This document shows positions 1-7,229 of a stretch of DNA of 10,175 nucleotides, piece after piece. The notes under the pieces were generated by a model. It ran no database searches, was not told where the DNA came from, and worked only from the letters and a program-made list of their open reading frames with translations. The DNA comes from Pseudomonadota bacterium (GTDB lineage: Bacteria; Pseudomonadota; Alphaproteobacteria; Rhizobiales; Rhizobiaceae). A program made the translations under genes and the position numbers. The stretch spans positions 1 to 10,175 of the forward strand of contig JAEWHQ010000085.1 in the NCBI GenBank assembly GCA_023387715.1, in the 5' to 3' direction. Numbering within the stretch: the stretch's first letter is position 1; the number at the start of each line of letters is the position of its first letter.

Positions 1-33
1 AAATTTCATCACAAAAAATAATGTGCATTATAA

Positions 34-66
34 AAAAGTGGCGCAGAGAATATCTGTGCCACTTTT
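34..66 (-). terminator. Rho-independent terminator downstream of hmuR
   Basis: A 14-bp stem (34-47 with 53-66, one G-U pair) encloses a 5-base loop. Read on the minus strand it lies just after the hmuR stop codon and is followed by a run of six T. The plus-strand side also ends in a T-rich tract, so it may act in both directions on a neighbour left of the window. Confidence 0.85.
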
Positions 67-90
67 ATTTCAAAGCACTATCAGGTGCAT

Positions 91-2103
91 TTAGAATTTA
101 AACTGCGTTGCCACCATGAAAGTCCGTCCCTGACCTGAGCCTGATGTATTGAGCGCAGGGGTGTAGGTCTTGTTCAAGACGTTATTGACTCTCAATGTCA
201 GGTCAACATTGTTGGTAAATTTGTAATTGGCAAATACATCGACCAGCGCATAGGACGGTGTCTTGGCTGCGGTTGTTGTCTTGCCGCTGGATACATAATT
301 GTAACGCGCCCCCGCAGTCAGCTTTTCTTCCAAAAAGCGTGCACCCGCTGTCAGCGTGAACGTGTGATCAGGGAGATAATTATTAGATCCCAGACCCGGC
401 ATCTGAGCCGGCATATTGGTTTTGGTGTAGGAATAGCTGACACCAGCAAAAGCAAAGCGCGCATCATAATTGGTTTGCAGTTCAAAACCACGTACGCTTG
501 TATCGCCTTCAATATTTTCGAACTTACAAGCGGAGAAACCGTTCAAACAGCGGGCGGCAATGTAATCCTTTACATTCATGTCATAGTAATTGGCTTTCAT
601 CGACAGCTGATCATCAGCTAAGAAAACATCCGCCTTGGCCATGTTGACACCGACTTCCCAGCCCTGCAGTTTTTCCGCTGTTAAATTGGGATTAGGCAAA
701 TAGCTTGCACTTGAAGAGCCTGGATGCACGCCGCCCAGCATGGTTTCCTGCAAGGTCGGGGCGCGCATGGAATGCGAATATGTTACATATGGCTGCAACC
801 AATCTGTTGCATTTACTGCCAAAGTGATTTTCGGATCCAGTCTGTTGATGGAGCGATTAACCAGCTCCGTGCCGTCAGTGGCATCACCTTCCAGTTTGAA
901 GAAGTTGTAACGCAGACCTGTGGTCAGGTCGACTATGCCATAAGAGAATTTAGCTTCGGTGAAAGCGGCGCCGGAACTACTGCGGCCGTCAGACGGGTTA
1001 ACACCGGCTTTAGTGCCGGAGATTTTATCGTGGAAATATTCAACACCATTTTTCCATGCGATATTGATATCACCAGCAGTAAAGTTTGACGTATTGGATA
1101 CATCAAAACCAAGACCTTTATCCGTTAGCTCACGACCAACACTACCACTAAATTGTGGATTGATTGCCTTATTATAAGTCATGTCGAGATTGTTATAATA
1201 AGCATTCACATGCAGATCGATCAGATCATTATCACTCGGATTGTAGCTGTAATTGGCTGTCAGGGTCTGGTTTTTAATGGTTTGCTCGTAAGAGTTGGCA
1301 GCAAAATCGTTTTTATAGAAAACACCGCCTAATGACAGGTGATGATCTTCACCGAAACCAAATTCGGTTTTAAACAGGCCGGATGTCAATTCCTGACCGG
1401 TATTAGGCTGGCGGATACCGTCACCATTTTTGTAAGAATTGGAATCGCGGCGGCTGATTGCGGCAGCAATGCCCATAGCATCAATGCGTGCACCACCGGC
1501 CAGCATTTCAGAGAAGCCAACGCCGTTGCTGCCCCATGATGCGCGACCAAGCACGCCCCATTGTTTGCCTTCATCAACGATGTCGTTGACGCCAAGTGTA
1601 CGGAAGTTGACGCTGCCAGAAAGACCACTGCCGCCGATACCTGTCGTCGCGCCGCGGGTTACATCAATTTCAGCCAGCAAATTCTGGTCAATATAGGTGA
1701 AACCTGATGCTTCATGGCCGGTAAAGCGGAAGTTCTGACGCACACCGTCAATCATCATGTTGACGCGGCCGGAACCTTCAAAACCACGAATATTGACAGC
1801 AACGCCCGGCTGAGAGCCGTTAATGCGGGTGAAAACACCCGGTTCATTGCGCAGGGTATCATCAATTTTGATGCCACCGAAACGATCCATCGTTGAGCGT
1901 GTAACTTTGCTCACCGGATCTGTTGTCGATGTTGACGCATTCGGATCGGCTTTGCGGATAACAATCGTTTTCAGATTGACTTCTGCCTCATCAGGCTTTG
2001 CAGATTGCTCCTGCGCGAAGGCTGACGAAGTTGCGATAAGAACGAGCGTGAGAGCTGTTCCGGTCATAAAGTGTGAGCGATGCCCGCCAGTCTTCAGCGA
2101 CAT
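91..2103 (-). CDS. hmuR: TonB-dependent outer-membrane haem receptor
   Basis: This is an outer-membrane beta-barrel receptor of the haem/haemoglobin family (called HmuR, BhuA or HutA in related genera), which uses TonB energy to move haem into the periplasm. The 670-residue protein has a signal peptide ending ...SSAFA at residue 30, a TonB-box-like LKTIVI at about 44-49, and a plug domain with IRGFEGSGRVNMMIDGVRQNF at about 105-125. The haem-receptor signatures follow: MRAP at 446-449 (the FRAP box), NPNL at 471-474, and His460 between them, the usual place of the extracellular haem-ligand histidine. The C-terminus ends in FKF, as expected of a barrel. I chose the ATG at 2103 because AGGAG lies 8 bases upstream and the signal peptide follows directly; reading from 2181 adds 26 residues with no ribosome-binding site. 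It is divergent from hmuPSTUV. Family assignment is firm; haem specificity is inferred from motifs and neighbours. Confidence 0.95.
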   Translation of the reverse strand: MSLKTGGHRSHFMTGTALTLVLIATSSAFAQEQSAKPDEAEVNLKTIVIRKADPNASTSTTDPVSKVTRSTMDRFGGIKIDDTLRNEPGVFTRINGSQPGVAVNIRGFEGSGRVNMMIDGVRQNFRFTGHEASGFTYIDQNLLAEIDVTRGATTGIGGSGLSGSVNFRTLGVNDIVDEGKQWGVLGRASWGSNGVGFSEMLAGGARIDAMGIAAAISRRDSNSYKNGDGIRQPNTGQELTSGLFKTEFGFGEDHHLSLGGVFYKNDFAANSYEQTIKNQTLTANYSYNPSDNDLIDLHVNAYYNNLDMTYNKAINPQFSGSVGRELTDKGLGFDVSNTSNFTAGDINIAWKNGVEYFHDKISGTKAGVNPSDGRSSSGAAFTEAKFSYGIVDLTTGLRYNFFKLEGDATDGTELVNRSINRLDPKITLAVNATDWLQPYVTYSHSMRAPTLQETMLGGVHPGSSSASYLPNPNLTAEKLQGWEVGVNMAKADVFLADDQLSMKANYYDMNVKDYIAARCLNGFSACKFENIEGDTSVRGFELQTNYDARFAFAGVSYSYTKTNMPAQMPGLGSNNYLPDHTFTLTAGARFLEEKLTAGARYNYVSSGKTTTAAKTPSYALVDVFANYKFTNNVDLTLRVNNVLNKTYTPALNTSGSGQGRTFMVATQFKF

Positions 2104-2139
2104 TTCTACTTCTCCTGAGAAATTTGAATGCATGTTCCG

Positions 2140-2172
2140 CTGGCTGGTGAAATGAGGTGTCACTGGCTGGTG
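2140..2172. repeat. 10-bp direct repeat in the hmuR leader
   Basis: The sequence CTGGCTGGTG occurs at 2140-2149 and again, without mismatch, at 2163-2172, 23 bases start to start. Both copies lie 37 to 69 bases upstream of the hmuR start codon, in its expected 5' untranslated region (CACCAGCCAG in the transcript). They flank one TGA-N9-TCA site. Function is unknown; protein binding or mRNA control are both possible. Confidence 0.6.
2148..2162. promoter_or_regulatory. Possible RirA operator, hmuR leader
   Basis: The bases fit the TGA-N9-TCA pattern given for rhizobial iron-responsive operators (TGA at 2148-2150, TCA at 2160-2162). The site lies between the two CTGGCTGGTG copies, probably downstream of the hmuR transcription start. 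The pattern has only six fixed bases, so chance is a real alternative. Confidence 0.3.
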
Positions 2173-2214
2173 GATTATCATTTTAAACTTGACTATTTAA
2201 GTCTTGTATTGCGC

Positions 2215-2243
2215 TTTCTATAAAACATGATAGTTTGTGTCAA
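2215..2243 (-). promoter_or_regulatory. Putative hmuR promoter
   Basis: On the minus strand a perfect TTGACA (2238-2243) is followed after 17 bases by TAGAAA (2215-2220), or after 15 bases by TATAGA (2217-2222). Transcription would start near 2207, giving a leader of about 100 bases. For the divergent hmuP operon the best plus-strand candidate is TATAAA at 2219-2224, which overlaps the same segment but has no good -35 box. The two promoters would therefore be nearly superimposed. Confidence 0.5.
2228..2242. promoter_or_regulatory. Possible RirA operator over the hmuR -35 box
   Basis: TGA at 2228-2230 and TCA at 2240-2242, nine bases apart, match the TGA-N9-TCA pattern of rhizobial iron-responsive operators. 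The right half overlaps the TTGACA element of the putative hmuR promoter, and the site also covers the likely start of the divergent hmuP transcript. A repressor bound here could shut off both directions. Binding by the RirA encoded at 6755-7222 is inferred. Confidence 0.45.
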
Positions 2244-2419
2244 GAATGTGGAGGCATGATTTTCACAGACAAATGGAAACGAACAGAGCAATGAACCGGC
2301 GCGTTGATATTGATTTGGAGGTCCAGTGGCCTCCGGCAAGGACATCCGAAAAATGGCCAGTGCCAGAACAATTGGCATCTGAGCAGATGTTGCCAGATGA
2401 GTTGTTGAATAGGGATGTG

Positions 2420-2599
2420 ATGCAAGAATTGCAGTCAGATGATGAGGCTTTGGCCGCTGCAAAAGCAGTTGAAGAAGACCTTAAAACTTATGGCAGCAGT
2501 GAGCTTTTTGAGGGGGCAAAAGAGGTTGGTATCAAACATGCCGGCTCGGTGTACCGCTTAAAGATAACGCGTCAGGGCAAGTTAATTCTCAATAAATAG
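2420..2599 (+). CDS. hmuP: Haem uptake protein HemP/HmuP
   Basis: The C-terminal part (EVGIKHAGSVYRLKITRQGK followed by LILNK) is the HemP/HmuP domain: a short beta-rich module ending in the typical R-x-G-K-L-I-L-x-K tail. In Sinorhizobium and Bradyrhizobium, HmuP is needed for expression of the outer-membrane haem receptor and acts with Irr, so here it probably promotes hmuR expression. I chose the ATG at 2420 because AGGGA precedes it by 4 bases and the resulting 59 residues match the usual family length. The frame stays open upstream, with in-frame starts at 2387, 2291, 2273, 2246 and a GTG at 2237; starting at 2291 would give 102 residues with an acidic, proline-containing extension but no clear ribosome-binding site. 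It ends 13 bases before hmuS. The family is sure, the start is not. Confidence 0.85.
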   Translation: MQELQSDDEALAAAKAVEEDLKTYGSSELFEGAKEVGIKHAGSVYRLKITRQGKLILNK

Positions 2600-2612
2600 G
2601 TACAGCAGAACT

Positions 2613-3686
2613 ATGACATTATCGACCAAACCATCACCGGAATCAATTCGTCTGGCACGTCAAGAAAACCCGAAAATGCGTGAGCGTGACTTCGCACAGA
2701 AACTTGAAATCTCGGAAGCTGATTATCTGGCTGCTTATATTGGCGCTGATGATGAAGCCTTGAAAGTTGTGCGTGTGCGCGCGGATGTGGAAGCTTTTTT
2801 AGGCGCTATTAGTGCTGTTGGCGAAGTGATGGCGCTGACCCGTAATGAAAGCGCCGTACATGAGAAAATCGGCCCTTATGAAAAGACCGTGCCAGGCAAA
2901 CATGCGGCGATGGTCTTAGGTAAACAGATTGATCTGCGTATTTTCCCGTCCCAATGGGCGGAAGCTTTTGCAGTTGAAAAGCATGATGGCGATAGCGTGC
3001 GCCGCAGCCTGCAATTCTTTAATGCTTCCGGCGAGGCGGTTCATAAAGTGCATTTGCGCGAGGCATCAAATCTTGATGCTTATGCCGAATTGCTGAAAAA
3101 TCTTGCGAGTGACAATCAGTCATCCGAGTTCCATGCTGTTGCACCAAAAGCGAAAGCTGAAACAGCTGTGACGGCAGACGTTGATAGTGAGGCTTTCCGC
3201 AGCCGTTGGTCAGAACTGACAGATGTGCATCAGTTTATCGGATTGCTGCGTGATTTCAATATTGATCGCAAACAGGCTGTTGAACTGGCCGGTGAAAGCT
3301 TTGCATGGCCGCTTGATGCAGGATCTGTCCAGACAATGATGGAGCAGGCGGGCGAAACATCATTGCCAATCATGTGCTTTGTTGGCAATCGCGGCTGTAT
3401 TCAAATTCATACCGGTGCGATTAGCGGCATTAAAATGATGGGGCCTTGGCTCAATGTTATGGATCCGACATTCCATATGCATTTGCGCACCGACCGTATC
3501 AGTGAGGTCTGGGCAGTGCGTAAGCCAACCAAAGATGGTCATGTGACATCGCTGGAAGTTTTTGATGAAAGCGGCGAACTGTTTATTCAGTTCTTTGGCG
3601 AACGCCATGAGGGAACCGTTGAGCGCGCGGATTGGCGTGAACTGGTAGAAGCCTTGCCGCGTCTGCCGCGATCCGTAGCAGCTTGA
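2613..3686 (+). CDS. hmuS: Cytoplasmic haem-handling/degrading protein HmuS (HemS/ChuS family)
   Basis: This 357-residue protein matches the HemS/ChuS/HmuS family in length and in its two-lobed repeat. The N-terminal lobe holds LGKQIDLRIFPSQWAEAFAV and LQFFNASGEAVHKVHLRE. The C-terminal lobe holds the equivalent DPTFHMHLRTDRISEVWAV and LEVFDESGELFIQFFGERHE. DVHQF around His206 probably carries the proximal haem-ligand histidine of the family. Family members bind imported haem in the cytoplasm, and some open the porphyrin ring without being classical haem oxygenases; which activity applies here cannot be told from sequence. There is no signal peptide. The ATG at 2613 has only a weak ribosome-binding site, so translation may partly depend on coupling with hmuP. 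Its stop codon lies 17 bases before the chosen hmuT start. Confidence 0.95.
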   Translation: MTLSTKPSPESIRLARQENPKMRERDFAQKLEISEADYLAAYIGADDEALKVVRVRADVEAFLGAISAVGEVMALTRNESAVHEKIGPYEKTVPGKHAAMVLGKQIDLRIFPSQWAEAFAVEKHDGDSVRRSLQFFNASGEAVHKVHLREASNLDAYAELLKNLASDNQSSEFHAVAPKAKAETAVTADVDSEAFRSRWSELTDVHQFIGLLRDFNIDRKQAVELAGESFAWPLDAGSVQTMMEQAGETSLPIMCFVGNRGCIQIHTGAISGIKMMGPWLNVMDPTFHMHLRTDRISEVWAVRKPTKDGHVTSLEVFDESGELFIQFFGERHEGTVERADWRELVEALPRLPRSVAA

Positions 3687-3703
3687 AACAGATGGTAGGA
3701 CGT

Positions 3704-4663
3704 ATGAATTTCTTATCCATGTGTTCATCTAATGCCCTGCTGCGCAAAACGCGGCAGGGGTTGTTGGCCGGTGTGGTAGTTGCATTGTCATTGGCAGTGC
3801 TTGCACCTGTTACAATGACCTCTGCTTTGGCGGCAGGTAATGAGGCGGTGACATCAGCTACCGTTGAAACGCTAAAAGACACTTCCCGTCTTTTGACCGT
3901 TGGTGGCTCGCTGACCGAGATTGTTTATGCGTTGGGCGAAGAGGGTAGGTTAATTGGCCGCGATATGACCGGCACTTATCCGCCAGCCGCTGCCAAGCTT
4001 GTTGAAGTTGGCTATATGCGCCAATTGTCACCGGAAGGTGTGCTGTCGATCAATCCGAGCGCAATTTTGATGCTGGAAGGCAGTGGACCGCCGGAAACAA
4101 TTGAAGTTTTGAAAAAAGCATCAGTTCCGGTGGTGATGGTGCCGGATGGCATGAGCCATGAAGGTGTGCTTGAGAAAATCAGAATTGTTGGCAAAGTGCT
4201 TGGTGTCAGTGAAAAGGCGGAAATGCTTGTGGCATCCGTTGATGAAGACATCAAGAAGTCTGAAGAGCTGGCACAATCGGTCAAAGAGCCTAAGCGCGTC
4301 TTGTTCATCCTGTCAGTTCAAAACGGGCGCCTTCAGGCATCCGGCACAGGAACCGCTGCGGATAATGTCATCAAAATGGCGGGTGGCATCAATGTCATCG
4401 ATAGTTTTGCCGGCTACAAGCAAATGACTGATGAGGCCGTTGATAAACTTGCGCCTGATCTGATTTTGATGATGACCGGCTCCGGTGATCATATGGCGCG
4501 TGCGGCTGATATTTTATCGCATCCGGCGATTGTTTCGACGCCGGCAGCCAAAACAAAAAGCATTGTTCAGATGGACGGGTTGTATTTGCTCGGCTTTGGC
4601 CCACGCACAGGCAAAGCCGTGCGCGAGCTAACAGAAGCGCTTTATCCGGAAAAGAAAAACTGA
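3704..4663 (+). CDS. hmuT: Periplasmic haem-binding protein of the ABC importer
   Basis: HmuT binds haem delivered by the outer-membrane receptor and passes it to HmuUV. The 319-residue product has a signal peptide with a basic stretch (LLRKTR), a hydrophobic core (LLAGVVVALSLAVLAPV) and a probable cleavage after ALAA. It is followed by a class III (TroA/BtuF-like, Peripla_BP_2) fold: LTVGGSLTEIVYALGEEGRL, then VGYMRQLSPEGVLSINPSAI. Tyr104 in GYMRQLS sits where HmuT, ShuT and PhuT have the haem-iron tyrosine. I chose the ATG at 3704 because AGGA precedes it closely (3 bases). An ATG at 3692 and a TTG at 3683 that overlaps the hmuS stop are alternatives; all give the same mature protein. A large hairpin follows the gene. 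Confidence 0.95.
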   Translation: MNFLSMCSSNALLRKTRQGLLAGVVVALSLAVLAPVTMTSALAAGNEAVTSATVETLKDTSRLLTVGGSLTEIVYALGEEGRLIGRDMTGTYPPAAAKLVEVGYMRQLSPEGVLSINPSAILMLEGSGPPETIEVLKKASVPVVMVPDGMSHEGVLEKIRIVGKVLGVSEKAEMLVASVDEDIKKSEELAQSVKEPKRVLFILSVQNGRLQASGTGTAADNVIKMAGGINVIDSFAGYKQMTDEAVDKLAPDLILMMTGSGDHMARAADILSHPAIVSTPAAKTKSIVQMDGLYLLGFGPRTGKAVRELTEALYPEKKN

Positions 4664-4680
4664 ACAGTTTTTTAAATTAT

Positions 4681-4731
4681 ATCTGAAGGCTCTCTGTGAT
4701 TTTTAAATAAAGCCACGGAGAGCCCTCAGAT
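4681..4731 (+). promoter_or_regulatory. Large intercistronic hairpin between hmuT and hmuU
   Basis: The 18-base arms 4681-4698 and 4714-4731 are complementary except for one A-C mismatch and one G-U pair, with a 15-base A+T-rich loop. The right arm is followed by TGTTTTG, only four T in a row, so the element looks like a leaky terminator or an mRNA-stabilising stem rather than a full stop. It sits in the only sizeable gap (144 bases) of the hmu operon, just after the gene for the binding protein, where such stems commonly raise binding-protein output over that of the membrane parts. Confidence 0.75.
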
Positions 4732-4807
4732 GTTTTGTACGCAGCCTTGCTGCTTCAATGATCCAGCTCTTGAAAATAAGCGCTGAAGAATATCAGGGAT
4801 GTAAATT

Positions 4808-5917
4808 ATGACATCGCAAGACGCCGTTTACAGCACTGAGCTGCCTGTAATACGGAACAAGCAGGATGGAGATCGCAGCCATATTGCCAGATTGTCGATT
4901 TTTATATTGGCAATCGCACTCGTTATAACGGCTCTGTTCAGCTTGACGGCTGGTGCGTCTGACGCTTCGCTGTGGAATTTGATCCGCTCGCTGTGGTCGA
5001 GTGCTGATGCTTCAGGCGATGTGCTTTCGCAGCGCGACCGTTTGATCATCGTTGATATTCGTTTGCCGCGTATTGTATTGGGCATTTTGATTGGTGCTGC
5101 TTTGGCGGTCTCCGGTGCTGTCATGCAAGGGCTTTTCCGCAATCCGTTAGCTGATCCAGGTCTTGTCGGTGTTTCTTCCGGTGCCGGTCTTGGTGCTATT
5201 TCCATTATTGTGCTGGGGGGCACCATATTGGCACCTCTAACAACAATGCTCGGTCTTCTAACATTGCCATTGGCTGCATTTGGCGGCGGTCTTTTTACCA
5301 CGCTGGTGCTTTACCGCGTTGCGACCAGACAGGGCAGGACATCTGTTGCCACTATGCTTTTGGCAGGTATTGCACTGGGCGCATTGGCTGGCGCTTTAAC
5401 AGGACTTTTGACCTATGTCGCCGATGATCGCCAATTGCGCGATATGACCTTCTGGGGGCTTGGCTCATTGGCAGGTGCCACTTGGAGCAAAATTATTTCG
5501 GCAGGCCCGATCATCCTGGTGGTGCTGATTGTGGTGCCATTTCTGGCGCGTGGTCTTAATGCATTGGCTTTGGGCGAAGCATCGGCAAATCATTTAGGTG
5601 TGAATGTGCAGCGCGTTAAAAATATCGCGATTGTCAGTGTGGCGGCAGCCGTTGGCGCTTCTGTTGCAGTGAGTGGCGGTATTGGTTTTGTTGGCATTGT
5701 TGTGCCGCATATTCTGCGTTTGTCGATTGGCCCTGATCACCGTTATTTGTTGCCGTGTTCGGCTTTGCTGGGCGCAATTCTTCTGCTTTTGGCCGATGCT
5801 TTCAGCCGTACGGTTGTCGCTCCGGCGGAATTGCCGATCGGTATCGTGACTGCAACTTTTGGTGCACCATTCTTCCTATGGATTTTGCTGCGCCGTCGTA
5901 ATTTGCTGGACTTGTAA
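4808..5917 (+). CDS. hmuU: Haem ABC transporter permease (FecCD family)
   Basis: HmuU is the inner-membrane channel, acting as a dimer with HmuV and receiving haem from HmuT. The 369-residue protein is rich in hydrophobic segments, in keeping with the ten-helix FecCD/BtuC fold, after a soluble N-terminus of about 28 residues. Family motifs are RLPR at 85-88, AVMQGLFRNPLADPGLVGVS from about 104, SGAGLGA, and near the C-terminus GGIGFVGIVVPHILR (about 291-305) and the PAELPIGIVTATFGAPFFLW stretch. The ATG at 4808 has AGGGA 8 bases upstream. The gene ends 9 bases before hmuV, so the two are probably translated together. The 144-base gap with a hairpin separates it from hmuT; I see no good separate promoter there. 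Confidence 0.96.
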   Translation: MTSQDAVYSTELPVIRNKQDGDRSHIARLSIFILAIALVITALFSLTAGASDASLWNLIRSLWSSADASGDVLSQRDRLIIVDIRLPRIVLGILIGAALAVSGAVMQGLFRNPLADPGLVGVSSGAGLGAISIIVLGGTILAPLTTMLGLLTLPLAAFGGGLFTTLVLYRVATRQGRTSVATMLLAGIALGALAGALTGLLTYVADDRQLRDMTFWGLGSLAGATWSKIISAGPIILVVLIVVPFLARGLNALALGEASANHLGVNVQRVKNIAIVSVAAAVGASVAVSGGIGFVGIVVPHILRLSIGPDHRYLLPCSALLGAILLLLADAFSRTVVAPAELPIGIVTATFGAPFFLWILLRRRNLLDL

Positions 5918-5926
5918 GAGGGTATT

Positions 5927-6733
5927 ATGATCGAAGTTCGGGATCTGTCTGTTACAATTTCAGGTAAAACCATTATCGAGGATGTGAGCTTTAAAGCCTA
6001 TCCGCGTCAGGTAACTGTTATTGTCGGGCCAAATGGTTCAGGTAAAACTACATTGATGCGCGCTCTGTGCGGTGATGTCAGTTATGGTGGCGAAGCTTTA
6101 TTGGATGGTGCTAATTTCCGCTCTTTCAAGCCATGGCAAATGGCTGAGCGTCGCGCTGTGCTGCCGCAGGCAACAAGCCTGTCATTTCCATTCAGCGTTC
6201 GTGAAATCGTACGTCTTGGACTAACCGGTGGTTTTTGCGGTGTTTCTGCACAAGAACAAGAGATTTTACCTGACCTCGCCTTGAAAATGGTTGATTTAGA
6301 AGGCTTTAGCGGTCGTCTTTATCAGGAATTATCAGGTGGCGAGCAGCAGCGTGTACAGCTTGCGCGGGTGCTGTGTCAGGTGTGGAAGCCTGTCATTGAT
6401 GGCCGTCCGCGCTATTTGTTCCTGGATGAACCAATTTCCAGTCTGGATATTCGCCATCAGATCATGGTGATGAATATTGCGCGTAAATTTGCGTCAGATG
6501 GCGGCGGTGTCGTCGCTATCCTGCATGATCTGAATTTGACAGCGATGTTCGCAGATCAGATTATTATTATGCAAAACGGAAAATTGGATGGGGCAGGTGC
6601 GCCGCGTACAATGTTAACCGGCAAGCGTCTCTCACGGATTTATGGCTGCAACTTATGCGTTGGTATGGTGCCGCCGCCGGATGTGCCCTTTATTTTGCCT
6701 CACGGGTCACTTGAGGATGTGAGCGGCATTTAA
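5927..6733 (+). CDS. hmuV: Haem ABC transporter ATP-binding protein
   Basis: HmuV hydrolyses ATP to drive haem import through HmuU. All ABC ATPase motifs are present in the 268 residues: Walker A GPNGSGKTT at 34-42, Q-loop Gln81, signature LSGGE at 135-139, Walker B YLFLDE at 163-168, D-loop SSLD at 171-174 and switch His200. The insert VWKPVIDGRPR just before Walker B (about 152-162) resembles that seen in HmuV proteins. The start has a good ribosome-binding site (AGAGGG, 4 bases before the ATG), 9 bases after hmuU. The stop codon lies within the loop of the operon terminator. No motif residue is missing, so the ATPase should be active. Confidence 0.97.
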   Translation: MIEVRDLSVTISGKTIIEDVSFKAYPRQVTVIVGPNGSGKTTLMRALCGDVSYGGEALLDGANFRSFKPWQMAERRAVLPQATSLSFPFSVREIVRLGLTGGFCGVSAQEQEILPDLALKMVDLEGFSGRLYQELSGGEQQRVQLARVLCQVWKPVIDGRPRYLFLDEPISSLDIRHQIMVMNIARKFASDGGGVVAILHDLNLTAMFADQIIIMQNGKLDGAGAPRTMLTGKRLSRIYGCNLCVGMVPPPDVPFILPHGSLEDVSGI

Positions 6734-6747
6734 TGCCGCTCATTTTT
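6721..6747 (+). terminator. Terminator of the hmuPSTUV operon
   Basis: A perfect 9-bp stem (6721-6729 with 6733-6741) closes a 3-base loop that contains part of the hmuV stop codon, and is followed by ATTTTT. The stem thus includes the last hmuV codons. It lies between the convergent genes hmuV and rirA. On the minus strand it lacks a T-run, so it is a poor terminator for rirA. Confidence 0.85.
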
Positions 6748-6754
6748 ACTTCTA

Positions 6755-7222
6755 TCAACCAGCAGAAGCGGCGCGCGCTTCAATCATTTCATCAAGGCCC
6801 AGCAGCATACGCACATTCGGGCGGGCTTTCACCAGATCCGCGATTGTATATTGCGAAAGAACCGTGAAGAAAGCACCGAGTGCTTCACGCAGAGCGGAGT
6901 TGAGGGCGCAGCTGTCAACCAGCGGGCATTCCGTAGCATCGTTTTCGAAGCATTCTGCCATGGCAAAGTTCTCTTCTGTGACATGTACCACGTCAAAAAC
7001 AGTGATTTCATGGGCGGCTTTACCAAGTCTGATGCCACCATTTCGGCCACGTACGGTTTCGATCATATTGTTCTGAACCAGCGGCTGCAAAATTTTAAAC
7101 AGAAAAAGCTCTGAAACCGAATAAGCTCTGGCAATTTCCGGTACGCGGCTTAGCTGCCCTTCATTGGCTGCGCAATACATAAGCATCCGAATTGCATAAT
7201 TGGTCTGACGGGTCAGTCGCAT
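6755..7222 (-). CDS. rirA: Iron-responsive Rrf2-family regulator RirA
   Basis: RirA is the rhizobial iron regulator: with a bound Fe-S cluster it represses iron- and haem-uptake genes when iron is sufficient. The 155-residue protein has an Rrf2 winged-helix domain: MRLTRQTNYAIRMLMYCAAN, then IPEIARAY-like VPEIARAYSVSELFLFKILQ and the wing TVRGRNGGIRLGK at about 56-68. The cluster-ligand cysteines are at 91, 99 and 105, the positions known for Rhizobium RirA, in AECFENDATECPLVDSCALN. The residue after Cys105 and the overall length fit RirA better than IscR or NsrR. The start has an AAGGA site 7 bases upstream, which lies in a small hairpin. The gene is convergent with hmuV and has its own promoter with an ICE-like site. 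Likely targets are the TGA-N9-TCA sites between hmuR and hmuP. Confidence 0.93.
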   Translation of the reverse strand: MRLTRQTNYAIRMLMYCAANEGQLSRVPEIARAYSVSELFLFKILQPLVQNNMIETVRGRNGGIRLGKAAHEITVFDVVHVTEENFAMAECFENDATECPLVDSCALNSALREALGAFFTVLSQYTIADLVKARPNVRMLLGLDEMIEARAASAG

Positions 7223-7229
7223 ACGAGAT

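Noticed and set aside
18..31. Palindrome ATAATG-TG-CATTAT left of the hmuR terminator
   Set aside because: It is short, A+T-rich and at the window edge with no visible gene on its left; likely chance or part of an unseen neighbour's control region.
2104..2181. Start of hmuR at 2181, adding 26 residues
   Set aside because: The extension has no ribosome-binding site and would bury the signal peptide, whereas the ATG at 2103 has AGGAG at good spacing directly before it.
2183..2200. Two TTAA half-sites resembling a CtrA box
   Set aside because: They are ten bases apart, not the seven of the CtrA pattern.
2256..2294. Twelve-codon leader peptide with a GGAGG in front and an ATGA overlap with the in-frame ATG at 2291
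   Set aside because: GGAGG is only one base from the ATG, too close to work, and the peptide has no feature of known leader peptides.
4828..5301. 157-residue minus-strand reading frame inside hmuU
   Set aside because: It is antisense to a clearly coding permease and is rich in Pro, Arg and Ser as expected for a shadow.
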